Shown: positions 43,734 through 53,576, counted from the stretch's first letter. The stretch: DNA of 64,000 bases from Ferruginibacter sp. (GCA_019638525.1 JAHBTO010000001.1:434001-498000), one strand, 5' to 3'. Numbers and translations are program-made. The notes: generated by a model not told the origin, from the sequence alone.

Positions 43734-45152
43734 TTATTTTACAGAGGCTCCCTGCTCAATCCAGCAGCGGATAATATCTCTTTCTTTTTGCGTAATATTT
43801 GTTTTGTTGTTAAGCGGCATTGTTTTAGTTATCACCACACGCTGCATAATTAAATCTTTTTTTGCCACAATATCTGCAGGTGTATCATACACCACTCCAT
43901 TAGGTGGCGCTTTGTAAACATCATCTGTTGGTTTTGATGAATGACAACTGACACATTTTTCCTGCACTATGGCATTTACTTCACTGAATTCAATTTTTGT
44001 ATTACAGGCTCCCGGGTTTTTTGGCGGCGCCGATATGAATGCCCCTGCCAGTAAGATAACAACCGAAACCGGCAATACCCAAACAGAAAGCTGTCCTTTT
44101 TCTTTCAGGTTAAGATAATGCTTTACACCCGCTGTTCCTAAAGTGATGATGGTAAGGATGAGCCAGGGTTGTTCGTATCCAAATGTGCTTGGGAAATGAT
44201 TACTTATCATCACAAACAAAACCGGCAGCGTAAAATAATTGTTGTGCAAAGAACGGTTCAATGCATTTTTTCCCAGTTGCGGATTTAATGGAAGGCCCTT
44301 ACGTGCCGCATTCACCATTGCTTTTTGTGCAGGTATGATAACAAAAAAAACATTGGCCACCATAATACTTCCAAGCATAGCGCCAAAATGTATATAAGCA
44401 GCACGGCCGCTGAAAACATGACTATAGAAATAAGCAAAACCAACAGCTATAAAAAAACCAACCAACGTAAACCAAACCGGCTTTTTTATCAACGGCGATT
44501 TGCACAACAGGTCGTAAAGTATCCAGGCAACTATAAAAGAGCCAACTCCAATGCCAATGCCGGTAAGCGCTGAAATATTCAATACATTTTTATCAATTAA
44601 TAATGCCGATGCATTAAAATAATACACTACAAAAAGTAAACAAAATCCCGATAGCCAGGTAAAGTACGCTTCGTACTTAAACCAATGTAAATGTTTTGGA
44701 ATTGTTTTAGGCGCAATCTTATATTTCTCCAGGTAATAAAAACCTCCGCCATGTACTGCCCATAAATTACCGGCCAGTTCATCACGTATATCTTTGGTTC
44801 GGTTGAGTGCATTCTCAAGAAAAACAAAATAAAATGAAGCGCCTATCCAGGCAATGCCAAATGTGATGTGCATGAGGCGAATTACAATATTCAACCACTC
44901 CATCAAATGTCCTTCCCAGGGTGTGCCTTTTACATAAATATATAAGGCGGCAACCATGCCCAAAGAAACCAGTACCAAAGCTGTATATACAAAATTTTGA
45001 GCATCTGCTATGCCCAGTTTTTTTTTCTCTACATCAATACCAGCTTCATCATCTGCTTCGTATTGTTTGGATACACTACGAAGATAAAAGGTCATGATGG
45101 TAAGCATCACCAATATAAAACCCAGTACCCACAATAAAATAATTCCCAGCAT
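43734..45152 (-). CDS. puuD: Membrane urate oxidase PuuD with cytochrome c domain
   Basis: The 472-residue protein has about nine membrane helices in its first ~370 residues. Blocks such as WLNIVIRLMHITFGIAWIGASFYFVFLENAL, GGGFYYLEKYK and HNNYFTLPVLFVMISNHFPSTFG carry several conserved His residues. A C-terminal monohaem cytochrome c domain follows, with CVSCH near 400-404 and Met (TMPLNNKTN) as the likely sixth ligand. PuuD oxidises urate to 5-hydroxyisourate and hands electrons to the respiratory chain, so no peroxide forms as with soluble uricase. Its product goes to the UraD-UraH fusion encoded next. Confidence 0.93.
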   Translation of the reverse strand: MLGIILLWVLGFILVMLTIMTFYLRSVSKQYEADDEAGIDVEKKKLGIADAQNFVYTALVLVSLGMVAALYIYVKGTPWEGHLMEWLNIVIRLMHITFGIAWIGASFYFVFLENALNRTKDIRDELAGNLWAVHGGGFYYLEKYKIAPKTIPKHLHWFKYEAYFTWLSGFCLLFVVYYFNASALLIDKNVLNISALTGIGIGVGSFIVAWILYDLLCKSPLIKKPVWFTLVGFFIAVGFAYFYSHVFSGRAAYIHFGAMLGSIMVANVFFVIIPAQKAMVNAARKGLPLNPQLGKNALNRSLHNNYFTLPVLFVMISNHFPSTFGYEQPWLILTIITLGTAGVKHYLNLKEKGQLSVWVLPVSVVILLAGAFISAPPKNPGACNTKIEFSEVNAIVQEKCVSCHSSKPTDDVYKAPPNGVVYDTPADIVAKKDLIMQRVVITKTMPLNNKTNITQKERDIIRCWIEQGASVK

Positions 45153-45154
45153 AA

Positions 45155-46201
45155 TTAGTTTTTGATAGTACCAAATAAACGTATCCGGCTTACTCCGCCA
45201 TCAGGAAAAATATTTAGTCTTACATGCGATACGCTATTTGGGCAATTTATATTTTTTGCAAATTCATGTTCTTTATCTGCACTTAATTTTTGTTGTGGTA
45301 ACAGTAAACTCCATTCAACTTTATTATTCACTACATCATCATCGTTATTACTGTAACATGCTTCAATTGTACAACTATCTGGATAATTCCCTTTAAAATG
45401 TGCAGTGTCAACAATAATACGGTTAACAATTCCTGCTGTAGCCAGTTTTAATATCACCCAATCCCTGTTGCCCGGCGTGCGATTTCGTTTTGTTTCCCAT
45501 CCATCGCCCATGTTTACACCACGGTTTGGCATAATAAGATTACTCATCGAACTAAAGAACATATCATTACAGGCAATTGCTTTACCGCCATTGATGGCTG
45601 CTACCAGGTCAACCTCTTCACCGGCAGCAACAATATTCCAATTTTTAAAAACCTCTCCATAAACCCTGCACCTAGCAACGCCACCATCAGGATAAATATG
45701 CAGTCTTATATGTGTGAATATTTCATTGCTGTTGATTTGGAAAAAATTTTGTGAGCCTGCATCCAAATTTGATTTTGGCAAGATTTCTTTCCAGCCTATA
45801 TTTTCCCAGCCTGTTTCATTTGCAGGTAAATTTTTTAATGTAGATGCATCAGTAATATTCACAGCTTCTACAGATGCATGTGGCGGATGGTTGCCCAGGA
45901 AAAAATTAGTATCAATATCAAGCCCTGTTATTTTGCCGGGTGTTGCCAATTGAATAACGGCCCAATCGTGACCAGCAGTACGCTTGCGACGGCTTTCCCA
46001 TCCGTCCATCCATTTACCACGGTCGGTATATTTATCAGCAATAAAAATACCCCGTGTGGGTTTTATAAGATTTTCTTTTTCTGCAAAAAAATCATCTGTG
46101 GCAAATAACACTTTGCCACCTAGTTTTGCTGCTGCCAGGTCGGTAAGTTTTGTAAATGCCGGCGAGTCCTTAATAATTTCTTTTACTTTTTCAAAAGCCA
46201 T
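45155..46201 (-). CDS. alc: Allantoicase
   Basis: The 348-residue enzyme hydrolyses allantoate to ureidoglycolate and urea. It consists of two repeated allantoicase (discoidin-like) domains. Each has the pattern F-MDGWE(S/T)RRKRTAGHDWAVI..A..G or GWETKRNRTPGNRDWVILKLATAG, and each ends in HVRL-IFPDGGV(A/S)R(C/I)R. Both halves are intact. It lies 2 bases upstream of puuD and 53 bases downstream of the allantoinase gene. A ureidoglycolate lyase or amidohydrolase to follow it is not visible in the operon. Confidence 0.96.
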   Translation of the reverse strand: MAFEKVKEIIKDSPAFTKLTDLAAAKLGGKVLFATDDFFAEKENLIKPTRGIFIADKYTDRGKWMDGWESRRKRTAGHDWAVIQLATPGKITGLDIDTNFFLGNHPPHASVEAVNITDASTLKNLPANETGWENIGWKEILPKSNLDAGSQNFFQINSNEIFTHIRLHIYPDGGVARCRVYGEVFKNWNIVAAGEEVDLVAAINGGKAIACNDMFFSSMSNLIMPNRGVNMGDGWETKRNRTPGNRDWVILKLATAGIVNRIIVDTAHFKGNYPDSCTIEACYSNNDDDVVNNKVEWSLLLPQQKLSADKEHEFAKNINCPNSVSHVRLNIFPDGGVSRIRLFGTIKN

Positions 46202-46254
46202 TGCCTGTGTTTTAAAATTCCTTTCATCATCCTTTTTTAGTTTAATGATAAAAC

Positions 46255-47604
46255 TTATGATAGTATGTTATTTTGTAAAATTAATTGTCCGTACTTTATT
46301 TCAGCATCTACCATTTTTTTATTTTGATAAACAGTTATACCGTTAACTATTGTTTGCAGTACGGTTCCCCATAAGTGTTGCCCGCTATATGGGCTGCAAT
46401 CGTATCGGTGCAAAATATCTTTTGGCATTACTTCAAATTTTTCATCGGGGTTCCATACAACAATATCTGCATCATATCCTATAGCCAGCCTTCCCTTCTT
46501 ATTTTCAATCTTTAAAAATGCTGCAGGATGTTCGGTAAGCAAAGGAATGAATTTTTCAATTGGCATGGTTTCTTTTAATGCTGTAAATGATGCCGGTAAT
46601 AAAAACTGCAAGCCGGCAATGCCGCCCCAGGCTTTGGCCAGGTTGCCCGATGATAGTTCTTTGATTGCAGGCGGCGCCGGTGAGTGGTCGGTTGTAATAA
46701 AATTAAGTACGCCTGTGTTTAATGCAGTTTTTAATAATTCATTATTTTCTTTTTCACGAATGGGTGGTGCACATTTATACAAACAGTTTGCATCAGGAAT
46801 ATCTTCGGCATTAAAATAAATATAGTGTGCACAGGTTTCGGCCGTTAATGGCAACCCTTGGGCTTTTGCTTTTTTAATATTCGGCAAGGCTTCGGCAGAT
46901 GATACATGTACAATATGTGTACGGCAATTATTTTTGCGGCAGAGATTTATCATCAAATCAATAGCATCGTTTTCCCACTGCTTAGGCCGGCTTGCCAGGT
47001 AATTCCGGTAGCTTTTGGGGAAATCTGCAAGTTGGTTATTTGTCTTTGTATTGGTTAATTCACAATGTACCAGCAATGGCAAACCATATTTTGCAATCAA
47101 CGGCATGGCTTCGTTAATTTCTTTTTCATCTACATTGGGAAATTCATCAATGCCAGAGTGAGTAAGAAAACATTTTATTCCCAGCACTCCTGCCTGCATT
47201 AACCCTTCAATATCTTTTTTATTGCCAGGCACCAATCCGCCATAAAATCCAACATTAACATGCAGCTTATTTTTTGCTGCTTCAATTTTTTCATTCAATG
47301 CCTTTACGGTTGTTGTTACCGGGTTTGCATTCAGCGGCATATCAACAATAGTAGTGATTCCGCCTGCAGCAGCGGCTTTGGTGGCCGTATCAAAGCCTTC
47401 CCAATTGGTACGGCCGGGTTCGTTAACGTGTACATGTGCATCAATAATGCCGGGCATTAAAATATTATCAGCAACATCTTCGGCACCTTCAAGCAGTTTA
47501 GTATGAATAGAATCAATTTTATTGCCATCAATTACTATCGTTGCAGGTTGAAGTTTACCATCAAGCCAGCACCGGTTGCTAAATATTTTTCTTGTGTTGT
47601 TCAA
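46255..47604 (-). CDS. allB: Allantoinase
   Basis: The 449-residue amidohydrolase opens the allantoin ring to allantoate. Zinc ligands and key residues are in place: IIDAHVHVNEPGRTNWEG (HxH, near 57), LGIKCFLTHSG (carboxylated Lys near 149), LPLLVHCEL (His), HIVHVSSAEALP (His) and FITTDHSPAPP (Asp near 309). Length and motif order match bacterial AllB. It belongs to the purine operon, between xdhB (27 bases) and allantoicase (53 bases). Confidence 0.96.
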   Translation of the reverse strand: MNNTRKIFSNRCWLDGKLQPATIVIDGNKIDSIHTKLLEGAEDVADNILMPGIIDAHVHVNEPGRTNWEGFDTATKAAAAGGITTIVDMPLNANPVTTTVKALNEKIEAAKNKLHVNVGFYGGLVPGNKKDIEGLMQAGVLGIKCFLTHSGIDEFPNVDEKEINEAMPLIAKYGLPLLVHCELTNTKTNNQLADFPKSYRNYLASRPKQWENDAIDLMINLCRKNNCRTHIVHVSSAEALPNIKKAKAQGLPLTAETCAHYIYFNAEDIPDANCLYKCAPPIREKENNELLKTALNTGVLNFITTDHSPAPPAIKELSSGNLAKAWGGIAGLQFLLPASFTALKETMPIEKFIPLLTEHPAAFLKIENKKGRLAIGYDADIVVWNPDEKFEVMPKDILHRYDCSPYSGQHLWGTVLQTIVNGITVYQNKKMVDAEIKYGQLILQNNILS

Positions 47605-47631
47605 ATTTGTTCTCTTTCTTTTTGTTCAACT

Positions 47632-49971
47632 TCAATCAGTGATATTTTCTTTGGCTGGATTGTAAAGGCCCATTAAAACTTTTTCGGGAGTAACTGGCGC
47701 CGAGTAAGAAATGGCAGATGAAGGATTAAAAGCCAGCACAGCATTACGGATGGCAAAAAAAGCGCCAATGCCATACATCAAAGGCGGTTCACCCACAGCC
47801 TTCGATTTTAAAATTGCCATTGCATGCCCATCTGTATTTAAAAATTTCACATCAATATTTTTTGGAACAGAATAAACATCAGGAATTTTATATGTTGATA
47901 AGGCATTCGACAACAATCTTCCTTCATCATTATAAATAACTTCTTCCATCGTCATCCAGCCTATGCCTTGTACAATGCCTCCTTCGCATTGCCCAAGGTC
48001 AACAGCCCGGTTCATACTGCTTCCAAAATCATGTACCACTTTTACATCATCAATTTCATAAGTGCCACGCAGGCAATCAACCGTTACAGTTGTAAGTGCG
48101 GTACCATAAACATGATAAGCAAACGGGTGGCCCTTTTCAATTGATTTATCAAAATTGATGATGGGAGTGGCATAATGCCCTTTGGCGCTAAGGTTAATGC
48201 GTTTCAAAAACGCTTGCTGCACCAAATTTGTCCAGTTAAAAACAGAAGCTTCGTCATTAATATACACCACTTCATTCCTTATTTCAATATCGCAATCTTC
48301 ATCATCTGTCAATTCTGTTTTTATAAAATCAAACAGTCGTTTTTTTATTTGGTTACATGCATCCTGTAATGCTTTGCCATTTAAATCGGTGGTGGAGCTT
48401 GCTGCCGAAGGTGAAGTATTGGCAACTCTTGTGGTGTTGGTTGTTTCAAGTTTAACCCGTTCGGGTTTAATACCAAAACCTGATGCAGCTACCTGCAACA
48501 TTTTTGAGTTAATACCCTGCCCCATTTCTACTGCGCCGGTGCTAACACCTACAGAGCCATCTGTATAAACATGTACCAAAGCTCTTGCCTGGTTCATCAT
48601 GGTATTGGTAAATGAAATACCGAAACAAACAGGCATTAACGACATGCCTTTTTTATACAATTTATTTTGTTTATTGAAATTTATAATCTTCTTTTTTACA
48701 GAAGACACATCGTATAATTCATTCACTTCATCCCAGCATTGCTTTGCCTGGCAATCTTTTACTATTTGCCCATAAGGAAATTCGTAACCATCATCCATCA
48801 AATTTTTTCTTTGGATATATTCCGCATCAACTTGTAAAATTTTTGCTGCATGGTCAATGGCCGATTCTAAAACAAACATTCCCTGTGGCCCGCCAAACCC
48901 CCTGAAAGCTGTATTGGGCGGCAGGTTTGTTTTACAACTATGAGCTGTAACTTTTACATGTGGTATTTGATAACTGTTGGTTGCATGAAACAACGTTCGT
49001 TCTAAAATTGATGGCGATAAATCTGCAGCGGCGCCACCGTTTTGATAATAGGTAGCTTCGTAAGCAATAATATTCAAATCATCATCAAGCCCAATTTTAT
49101 AATCGCTGCTATAAGGATTTCGTTTACCGGTTATACGCATATCTTCCATGCGGTGTGGTACACATTTTGCCGGCTTCTTAAGTATCCATGACACCATTGC
49201 AGCAGCAGTGCCCCAAAAAGATGCCTGGTCTTCTTTACCGCCAAATCCGCCACCAAGGCGGGGTACATCCACTTCTACCTTGTTCATGCCAACACCCAAA
49301 ACTTTTGCTGCAGTACGTTGTACCTGTGTAGGCCCCTGTGTTGATGAAAATATTTTTACACTATCATGTTCTGTTGGGTATGCATAAGCTCCTTGTGTTT
49401 CTAAATACAATTGTTCCTGCCCGCCCGATTCGGCCTGCCCTTCAAAAATATGTTTGCAGTTATTAAATGCTGTTTGTACATCTCCCATTTCAAATTTCCT
49501 GGAAGGGCTTAATAAATGGCCCGCTGCAAATGCCTCACGTGGATTAGTGATTATGGGCAACTGTTCAATCTCTATTTTTATTTCTTTAAGCGCTTCTTCG
49601 GCAGTATCTTCATTTTCTGCAACAATCAATAACACCGGTTGCCCCCTAAAATGTACTTCATTATCGGCAAGGAAAGGTTCATCAGGAATGATGCCGCCAA
49701 TTTGGTTTTGTCCGGGTATGTCTTTGTACGAAAATATTTTTACGATTCCATCCATTTTTGATGCGGCAGAAAAATCAATATTTTTTATTTTGCCATGAGC
49801 AATGGGCGAATCGAAAACTTTTACAAACAACATGCCTTCCATCACAGGTATATCATCTACATATATTGATTTGCCGGTAACATGATTGGCTGCATCAATA
49901 TTACCAACCTGCCACACAGCAGCGTCTTTTGCAGTGTTTTTTGTACTCTTCTTATTTTCGTCGGTTATCAA
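47632..49971 (-). CDS. xdhB: Xanthine dehydrogenase, molybdopterin-binding subunit
   Basis: The 779-residue subunit carries the molybdenum site. Aldehyde-oxidase/xanthine-dehydrogenase a/b hammerhead and Mo-binding domains are seen: GGQEQLYLETQGAYAYP, RLGGGFGGKEDQ (near 239-250), TAFRGFGGPQG (near 363), GQGINSKMLQVAA and the active-site Glu in KAVGEPPLMYGIGAFFAI (near 733). It hydroxylates hypoxanthine and xanthine to urate. XdhA supplies the Fe-S and FAD groups. It follows xdhA by 41 bases; XdhC at the operon end matures it. Confidence 0.96.
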   Translation of the reverse strand: MITDENKKSTKNTAKDAAVWQVGNIDAANHVTGKSIYVDDIPVMEGMLFVKVFDSPIAHGKIKNIDFSAASKMDGIVKIFSYKDIPGQNQIGGIIPDEPFLADNEVHFRGQPVLLIVAENEDTAEEALKEIKIEIEQLPIITNPREAFAAGHLLSPSRKFEMGDVQTAFNNCKHIFEGQAESGGQEQLYLETQGAYAYPTEHDSVKIFSSTQGPTQVQRTAAKVLGVGMNKVEVDVPRLGGGFGGKEDQASFWGTAAAMVSWILKKPAKCVPHRMEDMRITGKRNPYSSDYKIGLDDDLNIIAYEATYYQNGGAAADLSPSILERTLFHATNSYQIPHVKVTAHSCKTNLPPNTAFRGFGGPQGMFVLESAIDHAAKILQVDAEYIQRKNLMDDGYEFPYGQIVKDCQAKQCWDEVNELYDVSSVKKKIINFNKQNKLYKKGMSLMPVCFGISFTNTMMNQARALVHVYTDGSVGVSTGAVEMGQGINSKMLQVAASGFGIKPERVKLETTNTTRVANTSPSAASSTTDLNGKALQDACNQIKKRLFDFIKTELTDDEDCDIEIRNEVVYINDEASVFNWTNLVQQAFLKRINLSAKGHYATPIINFDKSIEKGHPFAYHVYGTALTTVTVDCLRGTYEIDDVKVVHDFGSSMNRAVDLGQCEGGIVQGIGWMTMEEVIYNDEGRLLSNALSTYKIPDVYSVPKNIDVKFLNTDGHAMAILKSKAVGEPPLMYGIGAFFAIRNAVLAFNPSSAISYSAPVTPEKVLMGLYNPAKENITD

Positions 49972-50012
49972 TTTTATCTTTTCAATTTAAAATCTTTGTC
50001 AAATATTTTCTT

Positions 50013-51431
50013 TCACACACTCAACACTTCTTTCACAGCTTCTTCCTGTTTTGTAAAATGTGCCAGGAACAATTGACTTAATAATAATCTTTTATAATCT
50101 GCTGTTCCCCTTGCATCGCTGATGGGAGCAATTTCGTTGTTTAATATTTCGATGGCTTCTTTTAAAACTACTGCAGTAATTTTTTTACCCGTTAAGAAAG
50201 CACAGGTTTTATTTAAATATTTTGGAAAAGGAGCTACGCCTCCGGCCGATAAGTGTATGAAATCAATATACCCTTTATCATTTAATTGAAATTGGCAGGC
50301 AGTGTTAACACTGGCAATATCCAAGTGTGTTCGTTTGCTAACCTTTTCAAAATTAAAATGGCAGTTTTGCGGCGCTTTAAAAATTATTTTTTCTATAATT
50401 TCGTCTTCGTCTTTATCAAGTTGTTTGTATCCTTTATAAAAATCTTTCAGTTTTATAGCTCTTGTTTTGCCGGCTTTGCTTAAAACAATATCGCTGTTAA
50501 GCGCTAAAAAAAATATTGTCATATCGCCAATGGGCGATGCATTTACGAGATTACCCGCCATGGTAGCCATATTGCGGATAGGTGTTGATGAAATTAGTTT
50601 GATATGTTTGCTTAAGCCCGGGAAATAACTTTTTATCAGTGCTGATTCGGCAAACATAGTTACAGTTACTGCAGCACCAATATGGCATTGGTCATTTTCA
50701 AAATTGATGCTTTTAAGTTTTTCGTTATCAAAAACATGAGTAAGTGATGATTTTTTTACTTTCAAAGCTTTTTGAACAACAAGGTCGGTGCCACCACCAA
50801 GTACTAATTTTTGTGTTATAGCTTTTAATTCGCCGGCTTCGGCTGTAAGTTGTTGCCTTAACTGTACCAGCCTTTCTTTTATGTTTATAAAATAAGCCGG
50901 TACAAAATTCTTCTTTACCAGCCATTCAAGGGTTTGTGTATGTGGCTTATCTTTTATTTTTTCAGAAAGAATTGATGCAGCCCTTTCAATTGATTTATAA
51001 CCTGTACAGCGGCAAATGTTGCCATCAATGGCGGCAATGGCTTCGTTGTAATTTTTTGTTTGACTATTTAATACAAACCCAGTTAGCGACATTACAAAAC
51101 CAATGGTGCAAAATCCGCACTGTGTTCCATTTTCATCAACCATTGCCTGTTGTACCGGCGACAGGCAATTCATGTTAATCCCTTCAACCGAAACAATATG
51201 TTTACCATTTGCATTACCAAGCGGCATCAGGCAACTGGTCATAGATCGATAAACCAGTTCAGCATTTTCAAAATCGCCAACCAGAATGGTACAGGCGCCG
51301 CAATCGCCTTCCCTGCATCCAATTTTTGTTCCTGTAAACCTCTTTTGATAACGTATAAAATCAAGCACGGTGCTACCGCCAGCCTGCGTGGTTTTTATCA
51401 ATTGATTGTTTAAGATGAAACTTATCATCAA
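50013..51431 (-). CDS. xdhA: Xanthine dehydrogenase, Fe-S/FAD subunit
   Basis: The 472-residue subunit has an N-terminal ferredoxin-type [2Fe-2S] domain with cysteines in IGCREGDCGACTILVG (near 36-51). A second [2Fe-2S] helical domain follows with QCGFCTIGFVMS (near 100) and GNICRCTGYKSI (near 137). Then come the FAD domain (KLVLGGGTDLVVQ near 208, MAGNLVNASPIGD) and a CO-dehydrogenase flavoprotein C-terminal domain. It passes electrons from the Mo centre to NAD+ or another acceptor. Its start overlaps the guanine deaminase stop by 4 bases, indicating translational coupling. Confidence 0.96.
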   Translation of the reverse strand: MMISFILNNQLIKTTQAGGSTVLDFIRYQKRFTGTKIGCREGDCGACTILVGDFENAELVYRSMTSCLMPLGNANGKHIVSVEGINMNCLSPVQQAMVDENGTQCGFCTIGFVMSLTGFVLNSQTKNYNEAIAAIDGNICRCTGYKSIERAASILSEKIKDKPHTQTLEWLVKKNFVPAYFINIKERLVQLRQQLTAEAGELKAITQKLVLGGGTDLVVQKALKVKKSSLTHVFDNEKLKSINFENDQCHIGAAVTVTMFAESALIKSYFPGLSKHIKLISSTPIRNMATMAGNLVNASPIGDMTIFFLALNSDIVLSKAGKTRAIKLKDFYKGYKQLDKDEDEIIEKIIFKAPQNCHFNFEKVSKRTHLDIASVNTACQFQLNDKGYIDFIHLSAGGVAPFPKYLNKTCAFLTGKKITAVVLKEAIEILNNEIAPISDARGTADYKRLLLSQLFLAHFTKQEEAVKEVLSV

Positions 51432-51904
51432 TAATCTTTTTTAATAGTGCTTTGTTCCCATTTTTTAAATGCTTCCAATGCTTCGCTTCTCAAAATCTGT
51501 TTTGTAAATAATTTTCTTTTCTCAACAGGCAGTGCAATTTCTTCATAAATGAATTTATCATCAAAATTTATAAAGGCAGCATCTTCTTTTGTGTTGGCAT
51601 AATAAAGTTTTGCAGGTCTTGCCCAATAAATGGCGCCCAGGCACATAGGGCAAGGCTCGCAACTGGTATATATTTCGCAGTCATCTAACTGAAAAGTATT
51701 TAATGTTGCACAGGCATTGCGGATGGCTACTACTTCGGCGTGAGCGGTGGGATCGTTATTAGAAGTAACCTGGTTTACACCACGTGCAATTATTTTTCCG
51801 TCTTTAACAACTACTGCACCAAAAGGGCCGCCCTTTCCTTCCTCCACGTTATTAATCGAAAGCCTTATGGCTTCTTTCATAAACTCATCATTATGTTTAT
51901 CCAT
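51428..51904 (-). CDS. guaD: Guanine deaminase, cytidine-deaminase fold (GuaD type)
   Basis: With the ATG at 51904 the protein is 158 residues (MDKHNDEFMKEAIRLSINNV), the length of Bacillus GuaD; the longer reading adds a Cys-rich tail from the promoter region. The zinc motif is HAEVVAIRNA (His-Ala-Glu) with PCPMCLGAIYWA (two Cys). A C-terminal segment (NTKEDAAFINFDDKFIYEEI) is as in guanine deaminases rather than tRNA adenosine deaminases. It converts guanine to xanthine, the entry substrate of this operon, of which it is the first gene. Confidence 0.9.
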   Translation of the reverse strand: MDKHNDEFMKEAIRLSINNVEEGKGGPFGAVVVKDGKIIARGVNQVTSNNDPTAHAEVVAIRNACATLNTFQLDDCEIYTSCEPCPMCLGAIYWARPAKLYYANTKEDAAFINFDDKFIYEEIALPVEKRKLFTKQILRSEALEAFKKWEQSTIKKDY

Positions 51905-52019
51905 ATTGCAATTGCATTTATCGCAACAATAAAAATAACAAAAATGGTTCAATGAAAGTGAAAACAGCCCGTTAATTCACAGAATAACATATCATACAAA
52001 AACAGCAATGGCAGTTTCA

Positions 52020-52027
52020 TATATTTG
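52020..52027 (+). promoter_or_regulatory. -7 box upstream of the membrane protein/THEP1-like pair
   Basis: TATATTTG matches TAnnTTTG and lies 26 bases before the start at 52054. The 149-base divergent region (51905-52053) must also hold the purine-operon promoter, but I see no exact -7 match for that side. Confidence 0.4.
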
Positions 52028-52053
52028 TATAAACCTGTTTTTACTTCTGTTAA

Positions 52054-53097
52054 ATGAAAAATGCTTATAAAAATTTAACGGCTGATGAACGAAGCATAGC
52101 TATGCAAAGGCTTACAGCATTATGGGCTTTTACTGAAAGTGGCCTTGGTGGCGTAATGCATGCACTGCAAGTTCCGTTTACAGGATTACTGGTAGGTGGT
52201 ATGGCTGTAATTATGATTAGTATGATTGCTGAAATATCTAACCATAATTATAAGCAGGTTTTAAAAAGCGCTTTAATTGTGTTAATCGTTAAGGCGATGG
52301 TTAGTCCGCACACGCCGTTTACAGCTTATATTGCTGTTGCATTCCAGGCAATGATTGGTTATTTATTATTTAGGCTGATGAAAATAAATTTTATAAGTAT
52401 TCTCTTGCTAAGCATTATTGCCATGTTGGAATCGGCCCTGCAAAAAATTCTAATACTTACTTTATTTTTTGGCCAGTCGATATGGAAAGCTACTGATAGT
52501 ATGGTTACATTACTTGTTAAACAAATTGGCTTTACTGCACAACATGGCAGTTATTGGATTGTTGTTGTTTATTTATGTATTTATATTTTGGGAGGGTTTC
52601 TTATAGCATGGATAACATATAAATCCATCAAAGATTTTTATACAGATAAAAAAACAAACGTAACGGTAGGTAATATAAAACTTTTTAGCCCCAATCAAAA
52701 ACAACCCATTATAAAAAATAAATACAAAAAGTTATGGGTGTTTATTTTTTTAATGCTAAGTTTATCGGCAATACTTTTCCTTTTTGCTACTGATAAAAAA
52801 CAAGGCTGGCTGGAAGTGATAAAAACAATAAGTTGGACAATTTCGGCAATTATAATTTGGTATTTACTAATTGGTCCTTTGTTTACAAAAGTTATAAAAT
52901 CGTACCTGAAAAAAAAACAAAACAGGTACAGTACCGAAGTGCTACAGATACTATCATTTATACCGGCGCTTAGGCAACTTACAACTTATGCATGGCAGTT
53001 CAGTAAAGCAAGTAAAGGATTTGCAAGATGGGGGACATTTGTATCAACACTGATAACTGCAACACTTACTTATACCGAACCAGTAGTTGAAAAATGA
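52054..53097 (+). CDS. Polytopic membrane protein of unknown family, paired with a THEP1-like NTPase
   Basis: The 347-residue protein has about seven hydrophobic segments (near 22-60, 66-83, 90-107, 112-135, 165-188, 225-245 and 255-280), then an amphipathic, basic C-terminus. The N-terminal third (FTESGLGGVMHALQVPFTG, then LLVGGMAVIMISMIAEI) has the short-loop, Gly/Ala-rich look of ECF-transporter substrate-binding proteins, but I cannot place it in a named family. Its stop overlaps the start of the NTPase gene by 4 bases (ATGA), so the two products are almost certainly made together. It is divergent from the purine operon. Substrate unknown. Confidence 0.65.
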   Translation: MKNAYKNLTADERSIAMQRLTALWAFTESGLGGVMHALQVPFTGLLVGGMAVIMISMIAEISNHNYKQVLKSALIVLIVKAMVSPHTPFTAYIAVAFQAMIGYLLFRLMKINFISILLLSIIAMLESALQKILILTLFFGQSIWKATDSMVTLLVKQIGFTAQHGSYWIVVVYLCIYILGGFLIAWITYKSIKDFYTDKKTNVTVGNIKLFSPNQKQPIIKNKYKKLWVFIFLMLSLSAILFLFATDKKQGWLEVIKTISWTISAIIIWYLLIGPLFTKVIKSYLKKKQNRYSTEVLQILSFIPALRQLTTYAWQFSKASKGFARWGTFVSTLITATLTYTEPVVEK

Positions 53098-53576
53098 GCA
53101 TCTATATCTTTTCGAGGCCTGTTAACAGCGGCAAAACCACCGAGTTGCTACAATGGAGCAGTAAGCAACAAAATATTTATGGTATATTGATGCCAGATAT
53201 AAACGGTAGCAGAAAGATTTTTGACCTGCATACAAAAAAAATTTTTGATATTGAATGCAATGGAGCAGTAAATGAAGATGAGCCAATAACCGTTGTAGGT
53301 AGGTTTAGTTTTTATACGGCCGTTTTTGAAAAGGCAAACCAAATAATATCGGATGCATTAAAGCAAAACCCACACTGGCTGGTTATTGACGAAGCTGGCA
53401 AACTGGAAATTGACGGCAAAGGATTATACCCATCTATCATTAATGCTGTTGCGTTTAATAAAAATAACCCCGGCAATTTACTGGTAACAGTAAGAGAAAG
53501 TTTGCTTGCAGAAGTGGTTGCTTATTTTAACCTGAAAGAATACAAATTGGTACATCAACTGGATGACATCTTATAA
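53094..53576 (+). CDS. THEP1-like nucleoside-triphosphatase (NTPase_1/DUF265)
   Basis: The 160-residue protein has a Walker A segment SRPVNSGKTTEL (7-18; the first Gly of the classical motif is replaced). It also has the THEP1 signature WLVIDEAGKLE (near 98-108), which combines Walker B with the DE-GK-E motif. THEP1 proteins hydrolyse NTPs slowly in vitro and their roles are not established. The 4-base overlap with the membrane protein gene suggests a membrane protein/NTPase system. The nearby molybdo-enzyme operon makes a cofactor or purine link possible but unproven. Confidence 0.8.
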   Translation: MSIYIFSRPVNSGKTTELLQWSSKQQNIYGILMPDINGSRKIFDLHTKKIFDIECNGAVNEDEPITVVGRFSFYTAVFEKANQIISDALKQNPHWLVIDEAGKLEIDGKGLYPSIINAVAFNKNNPGNLLVTVRESLLAEVVAYFNLKEYKLVHQLDDIL

